Assembly: GCA_023434825.1 (NCBI GenBank)
Contig: JAEYSH010000002.1
Coordinates: forward strand, 1-10,695
Origin: Methanobacteriota archaeon
Lineage (GTDB): Archaea; Methanobacteriota; Methanobacteria; Methanobacteriales; Methanobacteriaceae
Direction: 5' to 3'
DNA: 10,695 nt
Made by a program: the position numbers and the translations under genes. Position 1 is the first letter of the stretch, and each line of letters opens with the position of its first letter. Below are positions 1 to 5,937 of the stretch, in pieces. The notes under the pieces were generated by a model, which had not been told where the DNA came from, ran no database searches, and saw only the letters and a program-made list of their open reading frames with translations.

Positions 1-41
1 ATGGGAGTTTGTATTGCAAAACTCTATAAAGAAATGAAAAA

Positions 42-50
42 TTAAATATT
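42..50 (+). promoter_or_regulatory. Candidate TATA box for the SIS gene
   Basis: TTAAATATT lies about 70 bases before the SIS start codon. This would put transcription start near position 70 and leave a leader of about 45 bases. The background is so AT-rich that this is only a plausible candidate. The window begins too close upstream to exclude read-through from a preceding gene. Confidence 0.25.
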
Positions 51-104
51 ACACTTTAATTCATGAATATTGAATAACGCTAAAATTTTTACCTAATAAT
101 AAAT

Positions 105-110
105 GAGGGA
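105..110 (+). promoter_or_regulatory. Ribosome binding site of the SIS gene
   Basis: GAGGGA is separated by 6 bases from the ATG at 117, a normal archaeal spacing. It favours this ATG over the in-frame ATG at 129, which would be 18 bases away. Confidence 0.6.
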
Positions 111-116
111 AAAATA

Positions 117-1142
117 ATGAAGTATAAGATGTATGAAGAAATCTTAGAGCAGCCGAATGCTTTAAAGGACACTTTAAAAGAAGAAAAATCGCATATGAAA
201 GAAATTGCAGAAAAATTTGAAGAATTTGAAAAGATTTATCTTCTAGGATGCGGCAGCTCCCTTTCAACATGTTATTCTGCTAAAAGTGCTCTTGATTTTA
301 TTTCAGATAGGAATATAGAAGTTTATACGGGTTATGAGTTTTTCTATAATAAAAAAACAGGATATGAAAATGCTGGAGCAATTTTAACATCACAATCCGG
401 TGAAACAGCGGATACTGTGGCAGCATTGAAGCATGCGAAAGAAAATAATGTTTATACAGTAGCTATAACCAATGAAAAACAATGTACAATGATTCAAGAA
501 GCACATGACACGGTAATTACAAGCGGTGGAAGAGAAAGTGCTATTCTTGGAACTAAAACTTATATGACCCAATTAATGAGTCTTTACAATATTTTATTTA
601 ATATGAAAGGCCCCGAAGATGAAGGAGATGCAATAAACACTAAAAAAGAAATTTTAAGTGATATAAAAAAGCTTCCAGCAGTTACTGAAAGTTTAATTAA
701 AAAAACTGAAGAAGAAGGAAAAAATAAAGCTCTAGAATTTAAAGATGATGATATTTTTTACTGTATGGGAAGCGGGCCAAACTACGGGCTTGCCTACAAG
801 CTGGCAATGACTATGTTTATGGAAGGTGCACTAAAACATGCTTGTCCTCTTTATTCTGGTGAATTCAGACATGGATTAATTGAAAGAGCTGAAAAAGATG
901 TTCCAGTTGTATTTTTAAACGCAGATTATCCTGGAGATGAAATGACCCACAAATCTATTGAATTTGGAGAAAAAATAGATATAAAACCTCTTATTTATAA
1001 CATGAAAGATTATTCCGATATGAATAAATTAATGTCTCCTTTTACACTGGTAGTTCCATTAGAATGGTTTGTTTATTACCTTGCACACTTTAATGATGAA
1101 GATCCTGGTGCTACTAGGCACATTGGAAAAGTAAGATATTAA
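117..1142 (+). CDS. Double-SIS sugar-phosphate isomerase/deglycase, GlmS/FrlB-like, lacking glutaminase domain
   Basis: This 341-residue cytosolic protein matches the isomerase half of glucosamine-6-phosphate synthase. It opens with YEEILEQPNAL, which resembles the KEIYEQPNAI linker of E. coli GlmS. The first SIS domain (about 35-165) has the sugar-phosphate loop SQSGET at 92-97. The second (about 205-325) starts with GSGPNYG at 219. By alignment from memory with E. coli GlmS, E236 corresponds to Glu488, H252 (in GEFRHG) to His504, and K338 near the C-terminus to Lys603. The position of Lys485 is a methionine here. The N-terminal glutamine amidotransferase domain is absent, so ammonia cannot be channelled from glutamine. 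This is typical of FrlB/AgaS-type deglycases or deaminases, or of ammonia-using amino-sugar enzymes. The substrate cannot be read from the sequence. The next gene is convergent, so there is no operon partner in view. Confidence 0.88.
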   Translation: MKYKMYEEILEQPNALKDTLKEEKSHMKEIAEKFEEFEKIYLLGCGSSLSTCYSAKSALDFISDRNIEVYTGYEFFYNKKTGYENAGAILTSQSGETADTVAALKHAKENNVYTVAITNEKQCTMIQEAHDTVITSGGRESAILGTKTYMTQLMSLYNILFNMKGPEDEGDAINTKKEILSDIKKLPAVTESLIKKTEEEGKNKALEFKDDDIFYCMGSGPNYGLAYKLAMTMFMEGALKHACPLYSGEFRHGLIERAEKDVPVVFLNADYPGDEMTHKSIEFGEKIDIKPLIYNMKDYSDMNKLMSPFTLVVPLEWFVYYLAHFNDEDPGATRHIGKVRY

Positions 1143-1216
1143 TGAACTTCAAACTTAGATAAAAATGTAAATTAAACGATTTGATGTCACTATTAAAATA
1201 ATAAAGTTAAGTTAAT

Positions 1217-1233
1217 CTAAAATAAAAAGAAGA
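1217..1233 (-). terminator. Pyrimidine-rich tract after the small heat-shock gene
   Basis: Read on the minus strand, the stop codon of the heat-shock gene is followed at once by TCTTCTTTTTATTTTAG, a T-rich stretch of the kind that ends archaeal transcription without a hairpin. It sits in a 91-base gap between two convergent genes. No comparable T run follows the plus-strand SIS gene, so that transcript may extend into the antisense of this gene. Confidence 0.4.
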
Positions 1234-1821
1234 TTATTCAAGTTTTAGTTGATGTCTTTTCTTTTCTTCTTTTGGAATAATAACAGTTAAAACACCATTA
1301 TCGAATTTAGCGCTTGATTCTTCGATTTTTATTGGTTGAGTGATAGCAACACTCCTTTTTGCTTCACCGTATCTTCTTTCTTTTTTGAGGAAGTCTTCTC
1401 CTTTATATTCAGATTCATCTTCAAATATGGCCATTACTTCAAGCATATCTTCGCTTAAATCTATAACTATATCTTCTTTTTTGACTCCAGGAAGATCTGT
1501 TTTTACAATTATTGAATCATCAGTATCTATTACATCCATTGCAATTTTAGCACTTGATGCAGTGTATTCAGACATTGCTTTTTCAAAGTCGCCCTGTTTA
1601 TCTCTGAAAGTGTTTATCATATCTTCAAATATTCTTTGGGCTCCGCTTCTTCCTTTTTCTAATTTCTTTTCGACAGCTGATGTATCAGTTTCGATGGTTG
1701 TTTCTTCTTTTTCTACTGGAACTCCCTCTTCTTTTACCTCTTTTTCCACTTTAACTTCTTCTTCTCCACCTTTCTCCATCTCTAACTCTTTTCTAGTCTT
1801 AATAACCTTTTTTTCAACCAT
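1234..1821 (-). CDS. hsp20: Small heat-shock protein, Hsp20/alpha-crystallin family
   Basis: This 195-residue protein is an ATP-independent chaperone that should hold unfolding proteins in large cytosolic oligomers. The alpha-crystallin domain spans about 91-184. It includes the DLPGVKKEDI strand pair at 109-118, FLKKERRYG at 144-152, and the family signature AKFDNGVL at 171-178 followed by IPK. The C-terminal LKL at 192-194 fits the I-x-I/V anchor that docks into neighbouring subunits. Residues 1-58 are a low-complexity, Lys/Glu-rich extension that is probably disordered, and residues 60-88 look helical. The ATG overlaps the stop of the NOG1 gene upstream by 8 bases and has a strong GGAGG inside NOG1, so expression is probably translationally coupled to NOG1. 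A separate heat-inducible internal promoter is not obvious. The family assignment is secure. The role of the charged tail is unknown. Confidence 0.95.
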   Translation of the reverse strand: MVEKKVIKTRKELEMEKGGEEEVKVEKEVKEEGVPVEKEETTIETDTSAVEKKLEKGRSGAQRIFEDMINTFRDKQGDFEKAMSEYTASSAKIAMDVIDTDDSIIVKTDLPGVKKEDIVIDLSEDMLEVMAIFEDESEYKGEDFLKKERRYGEAKRSVAITQPIKIEESSAKFDNGVLTVIIPKEEKKRHQLKLE

Positions 1822-2794
1822 TATATTCCTCCAAAGTATTAATTATTAATTCTACGCCAGAACCTTTTGAAGCTGAAATCATTAGAGGCTCATTCAGTTT
1901 ACTAATATATTCATCTAAATACTTATTATTTTCTACCAAATCCATTTTGTTAAAAACGTTAATCATAGGAGTGTCAAAAACATGTTCTATTTCTTCATAG
2001 AGGCGTAATTGAGCTTCAAGCGGATAACCAGATGTTTCTGATGCATCAAAAATATATACAATAACATCTGCAAGGTGTTCAAGAGCTACCATTGCTCTAA
2101 GTTCGATGTTGTTCATATTCCTTATCGGCCTGTCTAAAAGCCCAGGAGTATCAATTATCTGGTATTTTTTCCATCTTTTTTCGAAATGCCCTATTTGAAT
2201 TCCATGAGTTGTAAATGGATAATCTGCAACTTTAGGTTCGGCAGGAGTAATTTGTCGAAGGAGGGTTGATTTTCCTACATTTGGGAATCCTGCAATAACT
2301 ATTGTAAATGCTTCAAAATCAATTGTAGGCATGTTTCTTAATTTCTGTTTTACAAAATCTAAAAAATCAAGTTCATCCTTTATTTGATTTACAATAGATG
2401 ATATTCTACCAAATGCAGCTTTTCTAACATTTGCCGCATTTTCTGGTTTTGAACGTCTTACTTTAAAAACAAATTCATTTTCTAACTTTGTCATTAACCC
2501 TACTGCCCAATTTAAAGCTCCAAGAGACTTTTTTAGATCATCTACTCCAACCATTACGTCTATGTAATCCTGATAAAACATATGCAAGCTTTCAACCTGT
2601 GGTGTTTTATCGAGTAAATTATTTAAAGTATCCCTGGTAACCTGGAAAGCTGTTTTTATTCGGGCTTCTTCTGTCATCTTTGCTTTTTTATATCTTGGAA
2701 CTTTTGAAGTTCTTACTTTATTTGCCGCTTTTTTTGCCCTGCCAAAACTTTTATCCAGTATTTCATCAGGTGTAGGTACTGTCGGTATAAACAT
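1814..2794 (-). CDS. nog1: NOG1-family ribosome-biogenesis GTPase
   Basis: This 326-residue cytosolic GTPase is of the Obg/NOG1 class, whose eukaryotic relatives act in assembly of the large ribosomal subunit. Residues 1-160 form the helical NOG1 N-terminal domain, rich in Lys and Arg. The G domain follows with all its motifs: G1 GFPNVGKS at 169-176, a G2/switch I YPFTTHG at 192-198, G3 DTPGL at 215-219, G4 NKMD at 282-285 and G5 SASKG at 307-311. The protein ends shortly after G5, as expected for archaeal NOG1, and lacks the long C-terminal extension of the eukaryotic proteins. GTGAT at 2798-2802, just upstream of the ATG, fits the 3' end of archaeal 16S rRNA and supports this start. It is the first gene of a two-gene unit with hsp20. 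Confidence 0.95.
   Translation of the reverse strand: MFIPTVPTPDEILDKSFGRAKKAANKVRTSKVPRYKKAKMTEEARIKTAFQVTRDTLNNLLDKTPQVESLHMFYQDYIDVMVGVDDLKKSLGALNWAVGLMTKLENEFVFKVRRSKPENAANVRKAAFGRISSIVNQIKDELDFLDFVKQKLRNMPTIDFEAFTIVIAGFPNVGKSTLLRQITPAEPKVADYPFTTHGIQIGHFEKRWKKYQIIDTPGLLDRPIRNMNNIELRAMVALEHLADVIVYIFDASETSGYPLEAQLRLYEEIEHVFDTPMINVFNKMDLVENNKYLDEYISKLNEPLMISASKGSGVELIINTLEEYNG
1828..1832 (-). promoter_or_regulatory. Ribosome binding site of hsp20 inside nog1
   Basis: GGAGG on the minus strand is 6 bases before the hsp20 ATG and lies within the last codons of the NOG1 gene. It fixes the hsp20 start and supports translation coupled to the upstream gene. Confidence 0.8.
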
Positions 2795-2833
2795 TTAATC
2801 ACGCTTTATTTACTATTATTTGTATAATTTTGA

Positions 2834-2842
2834 AAAATATAA
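2834..2842 (-). promoter_or_regulatory. Candidate TATA box for nog1-hsp20
   Basis: TTATATTTT on the minus strand would place transcription start near 2815, leaving a short leader of about 20 bases that contains the GTGAT ribosome binding site. Other AT-rich stretches nearby could serve equally well. Confidence 0.3.
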
Positions 2843-2850
2843 TTAAATCA

Positions 2851-2869
2851 AATTTATTGATTATAAATT
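2851..2869. repeat. 7-5-7 inverted repeat upstream of the nog1 promoter
   Basis: AATTTAT and ATAAATT flank the five-base spacer TGATT. The repeat sits just upstream of the candidate nog1 TATA box, where an archaeal activator could bind. In such AT-rich DNA it could also arise by chance. Confidence 0.3.
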
Positions 2870-2880
2870 AAATCATTATC

Positions 2881-2894
2881 AAGATTTAAATCTT
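2881..2894. repeat. Perfect 14-base palindrome
   Basis: AAGATTTAAATCTT is identical to its own reverse complement and does not extend further (flanks C and A). It lies in the divergent region, closer to nog1 than to the hemerythrin-like gene. A dimeric regulator site is possible but unproven. Confidence 0.4.
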
Positions 2895-3167
2895 ATTTCA
2901 TTAAATATAATTATAGATTAAAACAAGTATATATTTCTCTAATTATTCTATTTTTTATTTATTACAGTATAAAAAGTTTTTAGTATATCATTTTCAAATT
3001 AAATTAAATTTATAACACTTATTTTTAACTAAATTTACAGTTTATGATTTAAATAGTATTTATGAGATTTTTTAATATTCTATAGATAATAATACTTAAT
3101 AATTATGCTATATTTTACATTTAAATGATTACTATGTTGATAAATTAAATATGTATTAATTTTTACT

Positions 3168-3180
3168 AAATATATATTAA
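3168..3180 (+). promoter_or_regulatory. Probable TATA box of the hemerythrin-like gene
   Basis: AAATATATATTAA is a good archaeal TATA element. Transcription would begin about 25 bases later, near 3197-3203. That is on or just after the in-frame ATG at 3197, which argues that the downstream TTG at 3227 is the real start. Confidence 0.5.
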
Positions 3181-3214
3181 CTTTCAATTACATAAAATGA
3201 TAGATATAATAAAT

Positions 3215-3221
3215 GGAGGTG
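3215..3221 (+). promoter_or_regulatory. Ribosome binding site that selects a TTG start
   Basis: GGAGGTG is a near-perfect match to the archaeal anti-Shine-Dalgarno sequence and is followed after 5 bases by an in-frame TTG at 3227. The ATG at 3197 has no such site before it. Confidence 0.75.
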
Positions 3222-3226
3222 TTCTG

Positions 3227-3649
3227 TTGACTAAAGGAGATTTATATAGAACTTTAAAAGAAGATCATGAAAATGTAAAGAAATTATTAAAAGAAACTAT
3301 AGAGAGCGGGAAAACTGACAAATTCTCCCAAATAAAGAAAAACTTAGAAGTTCATATGACTGGAGAAGAAAGTTTACTTTACCCCCCTATGGAATTTGTA
3401 GATGAAGAAATGGTAAAAAAAAATGAATATGAACATGATCTTGCATGGAGAAAACTTTTATTTTTAGATAATGCTGATAAAAAGGATCCAGAATGGATGT
3501 TAAACCTAAAGGAGCTTAATGATTTAATTGTTAAACATGTTGACCGAGAAGAAAAACAATTATTCCCTAAAGCATCTGAAGTATTGAGTGAAGAATCTGA
3601 AGATGATATAATGAAAATAATAGAAGAAACAAAGGAAGAAAATCTATAA
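3227..3649 (+). CDS. Hemerythrin (HHE) domain di-iron protein
   Basis: This 140-residue, all-helical cytosolic protein is read from TTG at 3227. An in-frame ATG at 3197 would add ten residues but lacks a ribosome binding site. The pattern of iron ligands is that of the hemerythrin HHE family: H14 in EDHENV, H43-x3-E47 in HMTGEE, H70 in YEHD, and H104-x3-E108 in HVDREE. These would hold an oxo-bridged di-iron centre. Family members carry or sense oxygen or nitric oxide, or help repair iron-sulfur clusters (RIC/YtfE, which has the same HxxxE layout). The N-terminal ScdA domain of true RIC proteins is missing. The last 20 residues are acidic. For a strict anaerobe, oxygen or NO defence is a reasonable inference. 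The gene is monocistronic: it diverges from nog1 and converges with AMMECR1. Confidence 0.88.
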   Translation: MTKGDLYRTLKEDHENVKKLLKETIESGKTDKFSQIKKNLEVHMTGEESLLYPPMEFVDEEMVKKNEYEHDLAWRKLLFLDNADKKDPEWMLNLKELNDLIVKHVDREEKQLFPKASEVLSEESEDDIMKIIEETKEENL

Positions 3650-3685
3650 ATATTCTAATCCTTTCATTATCTTTTAAATGATCTA
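3650..3685. terminator. Short convergent gap with pyrimidine-rich tract
   Basis: Only 36 bases separate the hemerythrin-like gene from the convergent AMMECR1 gene. On the plus strand a CCTTTCATTATCTTTT stretch (3660-3675) could end the hemerythrin transcript. No long T run or hairpin is visible for the minus-strand transcript. Confidence 0.25.
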
Positions 3686-4246
3686 TTATTCATGGAATAT
3701 TTGAGAACCAAATTTAAAGATTTTTATATCCGGATAAAGCCAGCAATCAGCTGTAAGTCCCGCTTTAACGCAAGTATTATACAAAAATTCTTCTTCATTC
3801 CATCCCCATTCTAAAGCAACTTGAGGCAATAATAATCCTTTATAAGGTCCTCTTTCCATAATCAGTCCATCTTTACCAATATTAATTTTTTCAATATATT
3901 CTTCAGGTTTATTAACTTCTATAAGCTCAGGTTTAGTAAGTACACTTACTTCAACAGCAAGATTTTCTAATTCATTAGCAGTAACTGGCGAAAATCTAGG
4001 ATCATTTACAGCTGCAGAAATAGCTACATCAATTACAGCATTAACAAGAGGCTCTATTGGTTCAGGATAACCTATACAACCTCTAAGAAGTCCATCCTTA
4101 TTTAAGGTCACAAATACTCCCCTAAATTCTTTTAGAATATCAGGAGTATCTTCAGGGACTTCCAGCTTCTTTCGTTCTTTAATAAACATTTCAATGGCAT
4201 TTCTTGCAATTTTTACTAAAAATTTACCTTCTTCTTCAGTTAACAT
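3686..4246 (-). CDS. AMMECR1 domain protein
   Basis: This 186-residue protein is a complete single-domain member of the AMMECR1 family (archaeal length is usually around 190-200). The hallmark LRGCIG is at 54-59 with its invariant Cys57. Other conserved blocks are NDPRF at 81-85, LLLPQVALEWGW at 138-149 and CVKAGL at 159-164. The biochemical activity of the family is not established. In many prokaryotes AMMECR1 domains occur with Memo-like dioxygenase and radical-SAM proteins (the AmmeMemoRadiSam set), and a peptide- or tRNA-related modification has been proposed. Neither partner is in this window. The gene starts 44 bases after the stop of tldD on the same strand, with no terminator between, so co-transcription with tldD is likely. 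A clear AAGGAG at 4255-4260 sets the start. Confidence 0.93.
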   Translation of the reverse strand: MLTEEEGKFLVKIARNAIEMFIKERKKLEVPEDTPDILKEFRGVFVTLNKDGLLRGCIGYPEPIEPLVNAVIDVAISAAVNDPRFSPVTANELENLAVEVSVLTKPELIEVNKPEEYIEKINIGKDGLIMERGPYKGLLLPQVALEWGWNEEEFLYNTCVKAGLTADCWLYPDIKIFKFGSQIFHE

Positions 4247-4254
4247 TAAATTTG

Positions 4255-4260
4255 CTCCTT
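4255..4260 (-). promoter_or_regulatory. Ribosome binding site of the AMMECR1 gene
   Basis: AAGGAG on the minus strand stands 8 bases before the ATG. It lies in the 44-base gap behind tldD, where no terminator is visible. Confidence 0.7.
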
Positions 4261-4290
4261 TATGAATAAATTTTTAATAATTAAATGAAT

Positions 4291-5664
4291 TTACATTACT
4301 CCGCCTACTGTAGCTTCACTGACCCTAATATGCGGTCCACCATCCCCGACTGGAGCAGTCTGACCGCCTTTACCACAAAATCCAATGCTCATTTTAAAAT
4401 CGCTGCCTACAGCATCTACATGATTAAGGATTTCCAGTATATTTCCAGATAAAGATACGTCCCTTAATGGCGATTTAATTTCTCCATTTTCTATCATAAA
4501 AGACTCAGCAGCGTTAAACTGGAATATACCTTTTCCAGTATCTACCTGGCCACCACGAGAACCTTTAAGATAAATTCCATCCTTCATATCTCCAATAATT
4601 TCATCGAATTTTAAATCTCCAGATTTAAGGTATGTGTTACTCATTCTAACAATTGGTTGATCTCCAACTTTAGATCTAGCATTTCCAGATGAGGAAATTC
4701 CAAGTTTTGAAGCAGTTTCTCTGGAACTTAAAAGGGAATTCAATATTCCATTTTTTACAAGTATATTCTCTGATGTTTTCACTCCTTCTGCATCGTAAGC
4801 ATAATACCCAAATGCATCCATACTGGCATCATCAATAATTGTTACAAGATCTGATCCTATTTTAGTTCCCATTTTACCTTTAAGTATAGAATCATTCTGT
4901 AAAATTAGATCTGCTTCAGAAGCATGTCCTAATGCTTCATGAATAAATACACCAGTTAGTTCACAGTCCATTACCACTGGAAACTTTCCTGAAGGAGGAG
5001 AATTTGCACCTAAAAGTCTAACAGCTTTATCTGCTGCCTTTCTTCCAAATTTTTCAATGTCTTCTTTTTGAAGTACTTCAAATCCACGAGCTCCGCCTGT
5101 GCTTCCATGTCCAAACTGGATGATATTTTCATTAGATGCTACTGCATTTAAGAATAATCCAACTCTTGATTCTTCACTCTGAATTGATGTTCCTTCTGTG
5201 CTTAAAAACGCACCAGTTCCTTCTGCATCAACATAACTAACAGTTGTACTTACAATTTTATCAATGGTAGCAGCATGATTGGCTTCAGCCATAATTTCCT
5301 TTTTATCTTCAATTGAGGCATCTGAAGGAATAATTTTGGCCCTTGACTTAACTCTATCAGTTCTTGGCTCGGCTTCAGCTAGTTCAATATCACTTTTTAG
5401 CGATTTTACAAGTTTAAGAGCTGCTTCAACCATTTCATCCATTTTAGAAACTTGAGTTGTAAATGCTGAACCCCAGGCTCCGTCTTTTAATATTCTGATG
5501 GCACTTCCAAAATCAGACCCTGATCTAATCTCCTGAATTTTCCCATCTTTCATGATAATCGATGTATTTTGACTATCACTTACCCTTATGTCTGCATAAT
5601 CGACTTTATCCTCTATTCTGTTTAATATTGATTGAAATAAGTCAAGATCAATTTGATTTGCCAT
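4291..5664 (-). CDS. tldD: TldD-family zinc metalloprotease
   Basis: This 457-residue protein is full length for TldD, the catalytic half of the TldD/TldE (PmbA) peptidase, which degrades unfolded peptides inside a closed chamber and in E. coli matures microcin B17. The zinc motif HEALGH is at 242-247, and the third ligand typical of TldD is seen as C430 in the GFCGKGGQ block. Both distinguish it from the inactive TldE partner, which lacks these residues. The N-terminal half (1-220) is the beta/alpha substrate-cage region. The C-terminal half (225-457) is the beta-rich catalytic region. No signal peptide or membrane segment is visible, so it is cytosolic. A tldE/pmbA gene is not in this window, so the partner must be encoded elsewhere if a heterodimer forms. 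It is the first gene of a probable operon with AMMECR1. A weak AGGT (5672-5675) precedes the ATG. Confidence 0.95.
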   Translation of the reverse strand: MANQIDLDLFQSILNRIEDKVDYADIRVSDSQNTSIIMKDGKIQEIRSGSDFGSAIRILKDGAWGSAFTTQVSKMDEMVEAALKLVKSLKSDIELAEAEPRTDRVKSRAKIIPSDASIEDKKEIMAEANHAATIDKIVSTTVSYVDAEGTGAFLSTEGTSIQSEESRVGLFLNAVASNENIIQFGHGSTGGARGFEVLQKEDIEKFGRKAADKAVRLLGANSPPSGKFPVVMDCELTGVFIHEALGHASEADLILQNDSILKGKMGTKIGSDLVTIIDDASMDAFGYYAYDAEGVKTSENILVKNGILNSLLSSRETASKLGISSSGNARSKVGDQPIVRMSNTYLKSGDLKFDEIIGDMKDGIYLKGSRGGQVDTGKGIFQFNAAESFMIENGEIKSPLRDVSLSGNILEILNHVDAVGSDFKMSIGFCGKGGQTAPVGDGGPHIRVSEATVGGVM

Positions 5665-5862
5665 AATATCTACCTTTTCAGTCCATTATTAATTATTCAT
5701 AAATTTTAAATCTTTAAAGTACAATTTACCTATTAATTCTTTTATATTAATATGATCCTAATGCAATATAGTTTTATAGATTTTATTTATTGAATATCAA
5801 AATTAAGTGATAATATTTAAAAAACAAATTTTAAAATAATTTTTAGAAAAATATCATTATAA

Positions 5863-5876
5863 TTTAAATATATATT
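5863..5876 (+). promoter_or_regulatory. Probable TATA box of the homocysteine operon
   Basis: TTTAAATATATATT is a strong archaeal TATA-like element about 65 bases before the DUF39 start codon. It predicts transcription start near 5895 and a leader of about 40 bases. It forms part of a 7-5-7 inverted repeat (AATATAT / ATATATT, 5867-5885), so a repressor overlapping the TATA box is conceivable. Confidence 0.45.
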
Positions 5877-5925
5877 GGATATATTATTATAGATAGAATA
5901 CTATTTTAATTTTGTAATTAGCACC

Positions 5926-5934
5926 GGAAGTGAT
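5926..5934 (+). promoter_or_regulatory. Ribosome binding site of the DUF39-CBS gene
   Basis: GGAAGTGAT differs by one base from the ideal archaeal GGAGGTGAT and ends 3 bases before the ATG at 5938. It supports this start. Confidence 0.7.
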
Positions 5935-5937
5935 TAA

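Larger units (their letters stand above)
2795..3226. other. AT-rich divergent intergenic region
   Basis: About 430 bases with almost no G or C separate divergent nog1 and the hemerythrin-like gene. I see no credible open reading frame, tRNA or box C/D RNA here. The ends hold the two promoters and ribosome binding sites. The middle holds a perfect 14-base palindrome (2881-2894), a 7-5-7 inverted repeat (2851-2869) and further ATTTAAAT cores at 3047-3054 and 3119-3126. The second of these is the centre of the 10-base palindrome CATTTAAATG (3118-3127). The region is longer than two basal promoters need, so it may carry regulator or chromatin-protein sites. Low-complexity drift is also possible. 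Confidence 0.6.
5665..5937. other. Divergent promoter region, tldD / DUF39
   Basis: This 273-base, strongly AT-rich gap holds the promoters of tldD (minus) and the homocysteine gene pair (plus). Minus-strand TATA candidates for tldD are around 5740-5751 (TTAATATAAAAG) and 5699-5710. The plus-strand TATA element and ribosome binding site are listed separately. I see no open reading frame or structured RNA here. Confidence 0.5.

Noticed and set aside
1..45. Short open stretch reading MGVCIAKLYKEMKN from the first base
   Set aside because: It may be the tail of an upstream gene, but the other two frames also reach stops within 37 bases, so nothing distinguishes it. It is too short to call.
1143..1233. 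Bidirectional hairpin terminator between the SIS gene and hsp20
   Set aside because: No stable stem is visible. Only a minus-strand pyrimidine tract can be supported.
1340..1849. 169-codon plus-strand open frame, Ser/Phe-rich
   Set aside because: It is the antisense of the hsp20 coding sequence. Its bias mirrors the Lys/Glu codons of the real gene, and it lacks domain motifs.
2795..3226. CRISPR leader, tRNA, box C/D RNA or a small gene in the AT-rich gap
   Set aside because: There are no regularly spaced repeats, no cloverleaf arms, no C/D box pair and no open frame with a ribosome binding site. The region is simply very AT-rich with a few palindromes.
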